A stretch of 64,000 nt of DNA from Planctomycetota bacterium. GTDB taxonomy: Bacteria > Planctomycetota > Uabimicrobiia > Uabimicrobiales > Uabimicrobiaceae. A program made the translations under genes and the position numbers. Where the stretch lies: NCBI GenBank assembly GCA_029260735.1, contig JAJDCR010000092.1, forward strand, positions 1 through 64,000. Direction: 5' to 3'. Numbering within the stretch: the stretch's first letter is position 1; every line of letters begins with the position of its first letter. The notes beneath the pieces are model-generated. The model ran no database searches. It worked only from the letters and a program-made list of their open reading frames with translations, and was not told where the DNA came from. Positions 1 through 8,783 of this stretch are shown piece after piece.

Positions 1-141
1 TATATCCCTAAATTATTGCCCTTTACTAAAGGGCATTTCTTCTTGGACTCTCTTACACCAGGGAATAAATTCCCTGGCTACGTGCCACTGCCGCATTCGC
101 GGCAAAAAGAAAACTCAGAAAACTTTTTACACATGCATCAA
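1..141. other. Intergenic DNA with three consecutive small palindromes
   Basis: Three short inverted repeats follow one another: 18-34 (GCCCTTTACTAAAGGGC), 58-77 (arms CCAGGGAAT/ATTCCCTGG) and 90-103 (GCCGC/GCGGC with a 4-nt loop). A reading frame stays open through this stretch to base 225, but it continues into a dispersed non-coding repeat and has no protein-like character, so I do not call a gene. The hairpins may be terminators of a gene to the left of the window or small repeat elements. Confidence 0.5.
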
Positions 142-357
142 GGTTTAGTCGCGCCAAGCACTAGTAGCATTAAGTTAAGCTGTAGCCTTTGTATTTTTTT
201 CCCCTCCGCGGTGGATTTTGAGTAGAAAAGAATTTCATGCAAAGGCGCAAAGAAAAGCAAAGGAAGATCTAAAAAATCTTTATGTTGATGAAATTCTCCG
301 AATTTATCTCTTGCCTGGATTCTTTTTCTCCTTGGCGCCTTTGCGTGAAATTCTTTT
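142..357 (+). repeat. Dispersed ~220-bp repeat, copy 1
   Basis: This stretch matches 32662-32886 base for base over most of its length at a constant offset of 32520. Only scattered substitutions and one 9-bp indel near the right end separate the copies. The two ends carry an inverted repeat built on TTTCAxGCAAAGGCGCAAAG and its complement CTTTGCGTGAAA, so the transcript or single strand could fold into a long hairpin. Weaker similarity resumes around 448-487 (CCTTTAGC and AAGCCTGT words), so the ancestral element may have been longer. No transposase or reliable ORF is inside. Confidence 0.85.
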
Positions 358-556
358 ATTTCTTCAACTTTAAGGCGCACCCTTTTCACTGTACTTTAAA
401 AGTATGCAAATCCAAATGCCTGTTTTTCTTCTTATTTTTTTCTATCCTTTAGCCCTTTTGTTTCGTGTATGAAAAGCCTGTAGCAGTACCTGAACTTCAT
501 CGAGATTAGATTGACTCTCTACTTTTTCCCACTAAGAGGTAAGGATATTTGTAAGA

Positions 557-585
557 TTGAAAGAGAAAGAGAAAGTTGGTAGAAT
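557..585 (+). promoter_or_regulatory. Sigma70-type promoter of the gene at 639
   Basis: TTGAAA at 557-562 and TAGAAT at 580-585 are separated by exactly 17 bases. The predicted start of transcription is about 45 bases upstream of the ATG at 639, which has a GGAGGA ribosome binding site near 624-629. The spacing and position make this the best promoter candidate for the first gene. Confidence 0.55.
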
Positions 586-638
586 AAAGACATATTAAAA
601 AAGTAAAATACTGGGAAAATTTAGCGGAGGATTAGAAT

Positions 639-3260
639 ATGCCAGAAAGACCATCTCGTAACACAAATCGTAGAAAGAAAGTAGAGGCACCCTCTAAGCC
701 TTCTATTGATCGATCTCTAGATCCATCTCAGCTCGAGAAAAAACGGCCTACCCGGAATCGAAGACTGGCGAACATCAAAGAGGACACTAAGCGACGCCGT
801 GCTCCTCAAAAACCGACAAATTCTTCCGCTGGACTCTGGGCGATTGTTGCATTTCTTGCCATTTGCCCTTTCATCATATTTCTTGCTTTTGGGGGGGAAA
901 AAACTTCTGAAGAGACTACGTTTAAGAAAGAGTTTACTTCTTCCAAGGAAAAAAGCATCTCAGAAGATTTCCTCCCAGAAGAAAATGCCCAGCAGGAAGA
1001 AAAATATTCGGATCGCCCTGAGAATTCCTTAGTAAAACAGGCCCCTGAGGAGGAAAATCTTGTTTTAGATATAGAGAACATCCCTGTTAAGCCTGTTGCT
1101 CTTGAGATAAATGAACCCCAGCAAGAAAAAATTTCTTTCGAGCAACCAAAAGAAGAGCAAGCGAAAGAAAATCAACTCGTTTTAGAGAGAAGATTAGTCT
1201 TTGTTTATGAGGGGAAGCACTTATCGGTAGAAGAAATGGCGAGCACTATTGTTACTTTAATTGACAAGGCAATGGTGGCAGAAAAAGAGGAGAACTATGT
1301 CTCTGCGATCCAACACTATCAAAAAGCTGCTCAATGTTTAGTCCCTTTTGAAGGAAACATGACCCCAGGAGACTATAAAAAGGCTTTCCTCTTTATTCAA
1401 AAACAAGAAAATTGGCAAAAACATTCTGAGCTTGCTAGTTGGTCAGATCCCTTACCTCAGTTAAGAGGCAAAATTCAAAACGTGGGCCAAAAATACCTAC
1501 TTGCCCAGATGGCGAAAAAATCGCCTCGCCAAGAGACGAAGAAAGAAGACGGAAATAAATCGGGGGATCTTGCCTTAGAAAAAGGAAAAGAGCAAAGAGA
1601 AAGTCGTAAAAAAGAGGTCGCTAGCAAAATTTTCCCTATGCAACAACCTTTTGAGATGGTCATAAACAACAGGATTAAGAACCGCACTATTCGTAAAATT
1701 CCTTGGCCTGGTTTTCATGAAAAGTTTTTTCCTTTTAGTTCTGAATGGGAAGAAAAATTACGTTTTGGATTAAACACCTCTTTGGCTCAAAAAATGACGG
1801 ATGAATATGTCGATTCTTTTGAGAAAGCGTGTGTAAAAGAATATTCTTTAAATTCAGATTTTATAGAGTGGTTACAAAAGAAAAAAAAGTTAAGAGAAAC
1901 TTTTTGGCAGGCTATTGCTCCTCAATATGATGACATTCCTAGAGCGGTTCAAATACTAGATCAACTTCGTCAGGAATCCCCAGACAAAGTGGAGAGATTC
2001 TATCATTTAGCAACAGCCCTTGCTTTAGTGTGGGACTCTCCAGGAGCGATCAGTAGTTCTCGCTATAACTGTATTTGGGGCTACACGGACAATCAGTTTC
2101 CAGAGATTTTATCTTTCGAAGAAATTTTTAAGATATTCACCCAAAAGCGTAGTAAATTCCTTTATTCGCCTTCGGTTACTCCTTGGCCTTTTCTTATCCA
2201 CGTTGTTAACTTAGATATAACCAAACCAGAATATCAATGGGCTACAAAGAAATATTACAAGCGAAAGAAAAATATCTATATCACTTACAAAGAAGTCCCC
2301 TATGACACAGAAAAGTATACAACTGGTGTGTCAAGTTTTGCTGGCGACTACACGCTTCCTAATATTCTAAAAAACAAAGGAATTTGTGGAGAGCAAGCAC
2401 ATTTTTCCTCTCGATTAGCAAAATCATTTGCAATCCCAGCAATGAAGATTTCAGGAAAAAATCGTTATGGTAGTCATCATGCTTGGACAGGTTATTTGAC
2501 GACAAAAAAGGGAAAACTCAGTTTGGAGTTTGAAGGGCGATATCAAAGTGATATGTACTACACAGGCAAGGTGTACGACCCACAACTTCGAATTTATAAT
2601 TTAGATCGTTTTCTAGCAATGAAATTTGCGGGAGTAGCTCAATCATACTCCAAATTTATGACAGGCTCCACTCTGACCAAGATTGCTCAAATGTGGCAAA
2701 GTGATTCCCCGAAGGTTTCTTCTCAAATTGTTCAGTACGCTTTAAGAACAAATCCTTTAGAAAGAGAAGCCTGGGATCTTTTGCTCGTCTACATAGAGAA
2801 CCAAGAAATTCCTCAAAAAGAAGCCCTGAAGTGGTTAAACATGATGTTAGAGTCTCTGACAGATCATCCTGACTTAACTATGGATTGTTTAGAGAACTTC
2901 CTCAAAACAATAGATGATTTTGATAAAAGACAAGACTACTATAATCGAGTTTTCCGTCTTTATAAGGACCGCCCTGATTTGGAAATTAGATTGCGTCTAG
3001 CACAGTTTCAAGATCTCTACGCAGCAGGCGAATACAAAAAAGCCATTCATGCTGCAAGTGAAACTTGTTTGAAAAATGCCAATGAAGGATCCTTGGTAAT
3101 TCCTTTAATTCGAAAATGTGTGAATTTAGCAAAAGCAAAAGGACTTCGCAATTATTTAAAACCTCGTCTAAAAGAAATTCAGGCAAAGTTTCCCAAAAGT
3201 AGAGGAGGGAAGACAGCTAGATCGTACCAAGAATTGCAGGAGATGATGGGAGGAATTTAA
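639..3260 (+). CDS. Membrane-anchored transglutaminase-like protein (hypothetical)
   Basis: Encodes 873 residues. The first ~65 residues are strongly basic and cytoplasm-like. A single hydrophobic segment (about 66-87, beginning GLWAIVAFLAIC) is followed by a long Glu/Lys-rich stretch to about residue 190, then a mixed globular region. Around residues 580-640 it has the layout of a transglutaminase-like core: a Gly-Ile-Cys-Gly-Glu-Gln motif with Cys583 and a His-His-Ala-Trp motif with His614. The C-terminal ~180 residues are helical and TPR-like. I infer an extracytoplasmic, inner-membrane-anchored Cys protease or cross-linking fold; the substrate is unknown. The start is supported by GGAGGA 9 bases upstream. 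It is convergent with the next gene, with a hairpin between. Confidence 0.55.
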   Translation: MPERPSRNTNRRKKVEAPSKPSIDRSLDPSQLEKKRPTRNRRLANIKEDTKRRRAPQKPTNSSAGLWAIVAFLAICPFIIFLAFGGEKTSEETTFKKEFTSSKEKSISEDFLPEENAQQEEKYSDRPENSLVKQAPEEENLVLDIENIPVKPVALEINEPQQEKISFEQPKEEQAKENQLVLERRLVFVYEGKHLSVEEMASTIVTLIDKAMVAEKEENYVSAIQHYQKAAQCLVPFEGNMTPGDYKKAFLFIQKQENWQKHSELASWSDPLPQLRGKIQNVGQKYLLAQMAKKSPRQETKKEDGNKSGDLALEKGKEQRESRKKEVASKIFPMQQPFEMVINNRIKNRTIRKIPWPGFHEKFFPFSSEWEEKLRFGLNTSLAQKMTDEYVDSFEKACVKEYSLNSDFIEWLQKKKKLRETFWQAIAPQYDDIPRAVQILDQLRQESPDKVERFYHLATALALVWDSPGAISSSRYNCIWGYTDNQFPEILSFEEIFKIFTQKRSKFLYSPSVTPWPFLIHVVNLDITKPEYQWATKKYYKRKKNIYITYKEVPYDTEKYTTGVSSFAGDYTLPNILKNKGICGEQAHFSSRLAKSFAIPAMKISGKNRYGSHHAWTGYLTTKKGKLSLEFEGRYQSDMYYTGKVYDPQLRIYNLDRFLAMKFAGVAQSYSKFMTGSTLTKIAQMWQSDSPKVSSQIVQYALRTNPLEREAWDLLLVYIENQEIPQKEALKWLNMMLESLTDHPDLTMDCLENFLKTIDDFDKRQDYYNRVFRLYKDRPDLEIRLRLAQFQDLYAAGEYKKAIHAASETCLKNANEGSLVIPLIRKCVNLAKAKGLRNYLKPRLKEIQAKFPKSRGGKTARSYQELQEMMGGI

Positions 3261-3267
3261 GGCGGAA

Positions 3268-3293
3268 AGTCTGGTGTCCTATGACACCAGACT
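3268..3293. terminator. Bidirectional hairpin terminator
   Basis: A perfect 11-bp stem (3268-3278 with 3283-3293) closes a 4-base loop (CTAT). It sits 8 bases after one stop codon and just before the stop of the convergent gene, which fits termination from both sides. There is no long T tract. Confidence 0.7.
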
Positions 3294-3300
3294 AATTATA

Positions 3301-4203
3301 CTATAGTGTTTTTCTTTTTGCGAAAAGTCCCAGAAGACCTATTCCTAAAAGCAATAGAGTTTGGGCTTCAGGAACAACGGGAACTGGAACAGAGGAAAAA
3401 TCAAAAGTCAGTCCACGAGCATTAGTTAAGCCCGAAACAACTATTTCTTGAGTGGAACTCCCTATATCTGCTCGTCTTATTTGCCCCAAGTCACGCTCTG
3501 TCCAATAAACTTTTCCATTTGCTAAGTCGATCGCGAGTTCCCGAGGAGCAGCTAAGCCGCTAATAACCGTTTCAAGATTGGAGCCGTCAAGATTTGACCT
3601 TTGAATGGTTGTCGAGTTAGTCCAGTAGAGTTTTTCATTTTCAAAATCTAATTTCATCCCAATAGGAAGAGAAAGCCCCGTAACAATATCTGCAGGATTC
3701 GAACCATCTAGGTTTGAACTAGCTATTTTATTGCCATTGATTTCTGACCAGTAGATTTTGTTGTTTGTTGAGTCAACTATTACATCAATAGGAGCTCCTA
3801 AACCAGAGTGCAACGTTTCCAGATTCGAACCATCTAAATTCGCTCTTTGCACTTCATTGCTACCAAAATTGGTCCAGTAAACTTTTCCATTGTTCAAATC
3901 TAGATCGACACCTCCTAGGCTTCCTGAGGATAAAGTGACTAAATCTTCGACATTAGAGCCGTCTAAGTTGGCTCTTTGTACTTTGAGAGCATTGGCATCT
4001 GTCCAGTAGATTTTACCTCCCGTAGGATCAACAGTAACATCTCGGGCAAAGGAGATTCCACTAACCAGATCTTCAATATTTGACCCATCTAGATTACTGC
4101 TTTGTATTTTTCCCGCCCCAAAATCCGTCCAGTACATTAAATCAGCGCAAACATTACTAAGTAATAAAAATAAAACAAAAAGAAATATATGTGGAGTTCT
4201 CAT
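3301..4203 (-). CDS. YWTD beta-propeller protein with PEP-CTERM-like sorting tail
   Basis: Encodes 300 residues. An N-terminal signal peptide (about 1-21, ending ...LLLSNVCA) is followed by six to seven repeats of about 40 residues. These carry YWTD/YWTN-type motifs and the phrase NLDGSN, typical of LDL-receptor class B (YWTD) propellers. The tail has VPVVPEAQTLLLLG, a hydrophobic helix and a terminal AKRKTL, the arrangement of a PEP-CTERM exosortase sorting signal, although the core reads PEA rather than PEP. I infer an exported, surface-sorted propeller that probably mediates binding. No enzyme active site is visible. Confidence 0.8.
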   Translation of the reverse strand: MRTPHIFLFVLFLLLSNVCADLMYWTDFGAGKIQSSNLDGSNIEDLVSGISFARDVTVDPTGGKIYWTDANALKVQRANLDGSNVEDLVTLSSGSLGGVDLDLNNGKVYWTNFGSNEVQRANLDGSNLETLHSGLGAPIDVIVDSTNNKIYWSEINGNKIASSNLDGSNPADIVTGLSLPIGMKLDFENEKLYWTNSTTIQRSNLDGSNLETVISGLAAPRELAIDLANGKVYWTERDLGQIRRADIGSSTQEIVVSGLTNARGLTFDFSSVPVPVVPEAQTLLLLGIGLLGLFAKRKTL

Positions 4204-4334
4204 AGTAACCTCAGAGAATAGTTTTGGTATTTTTTTTTCATGAATCTAATAAATTCTAGCATTTTCAAAAGAAATTTGCACTAAATAATTTGAGGTGTCT
4301 AAAATAATCATGTTTGATTACGTTTAACTAAGAG

Positions 4335-6638
4335 CTATTTATGAATTTCCCTGTACCAATGGGTTTGAACAAATTCTGCAAAAACCTCTTCTCGTTCTAG
4401 TTTATCCCATGAGCGGAAGCCTTTACTTATGGCTACTTGCAAATACTGCTGAGCTAGATGATATTTTTTGCGGGACGCTTCTATGCGAGCTAAATATAGA
4501 GATGTCTCTTCCTCTTCTTGCCCTGCGGCGAGGAGAGATTTTAAGATTTGTTCGGCAAGAGCGTGGTTTTTTGCTTGGTATAACCACCTAGCTAAGCGTA
4601 TTCTCCCCTCAATGGACTTGGGTTGTAACTTGAGAGCTTTTAAATAGTATGTGGTAACGAGGTGGTGGCGATTGCTTTGTTCACAAACAAAGGCCATTTC
4701 AAGATAGGCTTGAAATTGTTCTTCGTGATTGCCTTTTTGCACAGCTTGTGCGTAGTGAGAGAAAGCGGTATCATAAGCGTTCATCCGAGAAAAAAGATGT
4801 CCGAGCGAAAGGGAAACAACCGCTTTATGGGGTTCTATTTTTTGAGCTTGGCTATAAGCAAGAATGGCTTCTTTGTTATTTCCAACTAGGATATGAGCCG
4901 AAGCTAGATTCATTTGATAGATAAAATTTTCTTCTAAACTTTGATTCCATACTTGTGCTTGGTGAAGGGCTTTTAGAGCCCCTTCACCATTTTGCTGGTC
5001 GATATAAAATTTGGCTAAGTTCATGTAGTTTAGACTGGATGCGGGAAAAAGTTTCTGCGCTTTTCCCCAAGCACTTAAGGCAGCAGAGGTGTCTCCTTTT
5101 TGGGCCTGAGCAATTCCTAAGGTAATATAGGCATTTTCAAGATAAGGGCTCAGTCGAGTCGCTTTCTCCAAAGGAGAAAGAGCAGCAGAATATTTTCCTT
5201 GAGCTAAGAGAACACGACCTTCTTCTAGATAAATATTACCTTCCTCTCGCCACCTTGCTGCTTGGCGAAAAGCATCGAGGCTAGCATTTAAGTTTTCTTC
5301 TCGCAAAAGTTTTTGCCCTGAGCCCAAGTAAAACTGAGAAATCCCTGCTTTTCCCCAAAAGACCAATAAAAGAAAAGCACAAACCAAGGGAACCAGTCGA
5401 GGCCAAAAACGGAATGTCAAAATAGCTTTAGATTGCCCAGAGGCCCAACCTGTTGCTAAGACCAAAAATATTCCGCTAGCGGGCGTCAAAAAAGGATTAG
5501 AAAAACAACTACTAACGAGAAAAGCAATAAGAGAGCTCCCCATAGCTAGGTTAATCCAGGGATCTTTTGAAGAAGAGGAGAAGTGGAACAAAACTTTCAA
5601 AGTTAGTAAAACTAAAACCAAAAAAACTATCAGAGTTATGCCGCCTGCTTCTGTCGCTAAAAGTAGGTAAAGGTTATGAGGGTGAGTAACCACTCTTCCT
5701 TCCGAAACGATATACTCTATTTTGTGGCGATATTTAATAAATTCATGAGGAAATTGCCCTGCTCCCACTCCTCTGAAGGGTTGCTCTTGAATCATTTGCC
5801 CTGTCCTTTCCCAAATAAGGGTACGGACAAGGTGGGATTTTGAGTTCATTTGGACAATACTTTTCCATCTTTCTCCTAGAGAAAACAAATAAGAGAAAAC
5901 GGCTAAAACTAATAGAAAGCCTAATCCTACTTGCCAAAGTACTCTCCGAGAAATACGAGCTTTGGGTAGCAAATAAATCACTCCTCCGAGAAGAGTCCCA
6001 AAGGAAGCTATAAAAGCTAGCCAGTTAGCGCGACTTTCGGTTGCTAATAAATAGACAAGAAAAAGAAGAAGAGATACAGTCCAGAATATTTTTTTAGACA
6101 GTGTTTTTTGGAAAGACGGGATTAAAAGAAAACTAAACCAGGTCCAAGAACAAGCCAAAAAAGCCCCGGCAAAATTCACATTACCAAAACTAGAAACCTG
6201 GGCGGCGTAAAAATTTACTCGCAAAGAGGATGAGTATTGGTATATTCCCCATATACTTGCAATAGTTCCTGCCATAAGAGTAAAGTGGATGGTCGAAATG
6301 AGAAAATTTTCTTCGGAATGTTTCCACCAAAAATGAACTAAAAAAAAGAGCCCCCAATAGCAAATGCGAGCGTTACTTTCAGGAGAGGAAAAAAAAGAAA
6401 AGCGTAAAAAAGAAAATAGAAGACCTAAGAGGAGTAGAGACCAAAGAAGATCTATTGAGGAGAGAGAGAGGGAAATTTTTTTTGGGGGCATCCCTAGAAA
6501 AGAAATCATAGAAAGAAATAGTACTCCTGCTAGCCAAGTAGTTTTGAGAATACTTTGGTCAGGAAAGAGCTCTATATGAAGTAAAGGCAATAAGCCCCAG
6601 AGGAGAGATAACATGAGTAAGCAACGATTTTTTTTCAT
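4335..6638 (-). CDS. O-antigen ligase/polymerase-like membrane protein fused to TPR repeats
   Basis: Encodes 767 residues. The N-terminal ~430 residues hold about ten to twelve membrane helices. A central extracytoplasmic part contains RGVGAGQFPHEF and THPHNLYLLLATEAG, the usual signature of the Wzy/WaaL O-antigen ligase superfamily (Wzy_C domain). From about 435 to 745 come TPR-like helical repeats with A-L-Y-x-x-A-L spacing. Ligase-TPR fusions are common in planctomycetes and delta-proteobacteria and are thought to act on polysaccharide or glycoprotein in the periplasm. No glycosyltransferases lie nearby, so the substrate cannot be inferred. Confidence 0.85.
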   Translation of the reverse strand: MKKNRCLLMLSLLWGLLPLLHIELFPDQSILKTTWLAGVLFLSMISFLGMPPKKISLSLSSIDLLWSLLLLGLLFSFLRFSFFSSPESNARICYWGLFFLVHFWWKHSEENFLISTIHFTLMAGTIASIWGIYQYSSSLRVNFYAAQVSSFGNVNFAGAFLACSWTWFSFLLIPSFQKTLSKKIFWTVSLLLFLVYLLATESRANWLAFIASFGTLLGGVIYLLPKARISRRVLWQVGLGFLLVLAVFSYLFSLGERWKSIVQMNSKSHLVRTLIWERTGQMIQEQPFRGVGAGQFPHEFIKYRHKIEYIVSEGRVVTHPHNLYLLLATEAGGITLIVFLVLVLLTLKVLFHFSSSSKDPWINLAMGSSLIAFLVSSCFSNPFLTPASGIFLVLATGWASGQSKAILTFRFWPRLVPLVCAFLLLVFWGKAGISQFYLGSGQKLLREENLNASLDAFRQAARWREEGNIYLEEGRVLLAQGKYSAALSPLEKATRLSPYLENAYITLGIAQAQKGDTSAALSAWGKAQKLFPASSLNYMNLAKFYIDQQNGEGALKALHQAQVWNQSLEENFIYQMNLASAHILVGNNKEAILAYSQAQKIEPHKAVVSLSLGHLFSRMNAYDTAFSHYAQAVQKGNHEEQFQAYLEMAFVCEQSNRHHLVTTYYLKALKLQPKSIEGRIRLARWLYQAKNHALAEQILKSLLAAGQEEEETSLYLARIEASRKKYHLAQQYLQVAISKGFRSWDKLEREEVFAEFVQTHWYREIHK

Positions 6639-6696
6639 GATTTTCTAGTTGATGTGGGAAAGTTTTATCGAGAGGTGTTTTAGGCAACTACCGTTA

Positions 6697-6738
6697 AGCG
6701 AGGTATCTAGATAATTTAGATAATCTAAATACCTCGCT
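6697..6738 (-). terminator. Hairpin terminator of the PrsW-like gene
   Basis: The arms 6697-6712 and 6723-6738 pair at 15 of 16 positions around a 10-base AT loop. The hairpin lies 20 bases beyond the stop codon of the leftward gene ending at 6758. Confidence 0.65.
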
Positions 6739-6757
6739 CCTAATTTAGAAAATTAGC

Positions 6758-7498
6758 TTATGACTCCACTTGTTCTGCAGGAGCTGGCTCAGGAGAGCGA
6801 AAGGGAGATTGATCCACTACCGCTTTTATCTCTTTCATTAACCAAACCCAAAGGACAATCAAAAAGACAATGGCTAGATATCGATAAGGTAGAGGAGAGT
6901 AGGTAATAGTATCATAGGTCGCATGAAGAACAACCGCTAGCAAAAACCCTTTTAGAATTAAGAAAAAGGCTTCTTTCTTCGTTTCGACAAATTTTGCTTT
7001 TCCAAGATACAACCCTAAAAAGCCGGCAAAACAAGCATGAGCTGGTGTCGCTAAAACTCCTCGCAGAATTCCTGCGATAGTAGCATCTCCCATATCACGG
7101 GCTGCCCAAATATAAGTTAGGTTTTCAAAAGCAGCAAATCCCAAACCTGCGGCAACCATATAAACAACACCATCCATCGGTTCATTAAACTCTTTATCTT
7201 TGTACATGGATACTTTTACGGTCGCATATTTGAAAAGTTCCTGAATGGGGCTGATTACTAAAAAACAGGCTATTACGTTTAGGGTGGGAGATACTTTCAT
7301 TTGGAAGTAATCAATTTGAAAAACATAGCTTAGAAAAACATGTGTGAGAAAAATTGCTGGTATTGTAGCAAACAGACCCCCGACAAAAATTTTCATGACT
7401 TTTAATTTTGGTTCTGGTTCCCATTTATCTTTGCGATAAAAAAACCAGAGAAGCAAAACAGAAGGGGCAATACCTAAAAAAAGATAGTAAAAAATCAC
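6758..7498 (-). CDS. PrsW-family intramembrane protease-like protein
   Basis: Encodes 246 residues with about seven hydrophobic helices. The conserved PrsW landmarks are present in order: SPIQELFKY (family motif EExxK), FENLTY, HACFAG and LHATYDT. PrsW proteins are polytopic proteases; in Bacillus the founding member cleaves an anti-sigma factor. The first Glu of EExxK is Gln here, which could weaken catalysis. The C-terminal 15 residues are Pro/Glu-rich. Family assignment is confident, activity is not. Confidence 0.8.
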   Translation of the reverse strand: MIFYYLFLGIAPSVLLLWFFYRKDKWEPEPKLKVMKIFVGGLFATIPAIFLTHVFLSYVFQIDYFQMKVSPTLNVIACFLVISPIQELFKYATVKVSMYKDKEFNEPMDGVVYMVAAGLGFAAFENLTYIWAARDMGDATIAGILRGVLATPAHACFAGFLGLYLGKAKFVETKKEAFFLILKGFLLAVVLHATYDTITYSPLPYRYLAIVFLIVLWVWLMKEIKAVVDQSPFRSPEPAPAEQVES

Positions 7499-7719
7499 AT
7501 CTCACCTCATGGTTATTTAAAAAAATTTTTTTTTCTTGGCAGTAAAATTCCTAAATTAGCGACGCAAAGCATTGTAATTTCGGAGGTATGATAGCACGGC
7601 AAAATTTATTTTGCAAGGACAACTTTTTGTTGAACTAAAGCAAGAAAACTCCTAAAATTAGGATTATCTTCCAACATTTTTTATTGTCGACAAGATTTTT
7701 TATTGTCAAAAGAACTAGG

Positions 7720-8739
7720 ATGTCTAGTTTTCATACAAAAACTATTGTTCTTAATCTCTTAGACTCTCAAAAAGAATATTCATTTGAAAAACTATTTTTA
7801 GGCGGTAGCTTGGCTATGGATCAAAAAACCTTAAATTTCAGAAACGGTAACAAATATGTAGGAGACTTAGTTGACGGAAAAATGCATGGTCAAGGAACCA
7901 TGACTTATGCCGATGACTCCAAATATACCGGTGAGTGGGAAAAAGGAAGAAAAAATGGCCAAGGCTATTTTACGACAGCCCAAGGGGAAAAATATATGGG
8001 AGAGTTCCAAGAAAGTAAGATGCACGGGCAAGGATCTTACACTTGGCCTAGCGGAGATAAATACGTAGGAGAGTATCGAGAAAATTTAAAATCAGGAGAA
8101 AGTTCCTACGTCAGTTCACTTGGTTGGAAATGCCAATGTAATTTTAGCCAAGGAGTCTTCCATGGAAAAGGAACTTTAAGTTGGGATGATGGAGAAAAAT
8201 ACGAAGGAGAATTTGAGGAAGGGCAATACCACGGAGAAGGTGTACTATCGTTGCCTACCGGAGAGAAGTATGTGGGAGAGTTTAAAAAAGGGCAATATAA
8301 TGGGAAGGGAATTTTAAGTCTTCCCAACGGAGAACAATATACGGGCGATTTTTCAGAAGATAAATACCATGGACAAGGAACATATACTTGGTCAGACGGA
8401 AGAGAATATATTGGTAGTTTTTCTGATGGTAAATTTGAGGGAGAAGGGATTTTAACCTTTTCTGACGGAAAGAAATACCAACGAAAAGCAGACATAACAG
8501 ATCAGCCTAAGGTTGAGGTTAATCCTAAGGTTGAGGTTGAAACTGAGCCAAAGGTTGAGGTTCGACCTGAGGTTGAGGCTAAGCCTTTGGTTTATCTTGA
8601 GCCTGAAAAAGATTTAGATTGCTCGGAGTCTTCTGAGGAAGAAATTGAAATTTCCAGTTCAGAAGAGATTCCCGAGTCTAAGCTTTCTGAGAAAAGAAAA
8701 GAAGAGCAATCTTTCCAGTGGATAGAAATCAAAGAGTAA
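7720..8739 (+). CDS. MORN-repeat protein
   Basis: About nine MORN repeats (pattern YxGEFxxGxxxGxG) run from residue ~45 to ~260. The fifth unit is degenerate, with CQCNF where YxGEF is expected. A tail of repeated PKVEV words and a Ser/Glu-rich acidic stretch follow. MORN repeats commonly bind membranes or act as protein scaffolds. The start is uncertain: ATG 7720 has a weak upstream site, and ATG 7816 (MDQKTLNF) directly precedes the first repeat and has AGGCGG upstream. No signal peptide or catalytic domain is visible, so the protein is probably cytoplasmic. An internal hairpin terminator follows. Confidence 0.85.
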   Translation: MSSFHTKTIVLNLLDSQKEYSFEKLFLGGSLAMDQKTLNFRNGNKYVGDLVDGKMHGQGTMTYADDSKYTGEWEKGRKNGQGYFTTAQGEKYMGEFQESKMHGQGSYTWPSGDKYVGEYRENLKSGESSYVSSLGWKCQCNFSQGVFHGKGTLSWDDGEKYEGEFEEGQYHGEGVLSLPTGEKYVGEFKKGQYNGKGILSLPNGEQYTGDFSEDKYHGQGTYTWSDGREYIGSFSDGKFEGEGILTFSDGKKYQRKADITDQPKVEVNPKVEVETEPKVEVRPEVEAKPLVYLEPEKDLDCSESSEEEIEISSSEEIPESKLSEKRKEEQSFQWIEIKE

Positions 8740-8771
8740 GTAGTTGATCAAGCATTTTTTAGTCAACTACT
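8739..8771. terminator. Hairpin after the MORN gene
   Basis: A 9-bp stem (8739-8747 with 8763-8771) has a 15-base loop that includes a T run. It fills the short gap before the start of yqeC at 8784, so yqeC may be partly insulated from the MORN gene. Confidence 0.5.
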
Positions 8772-8783
8772 CAGCGGGGAAAA

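Noticed and set aside
16..225. Open frame of 69 codons at the left edge
   Set aside because: It overlaps small palindromes and the dispersed repeat, has no ribosome binding site, and its sequence is not conserved as protein between the two repeat copies.
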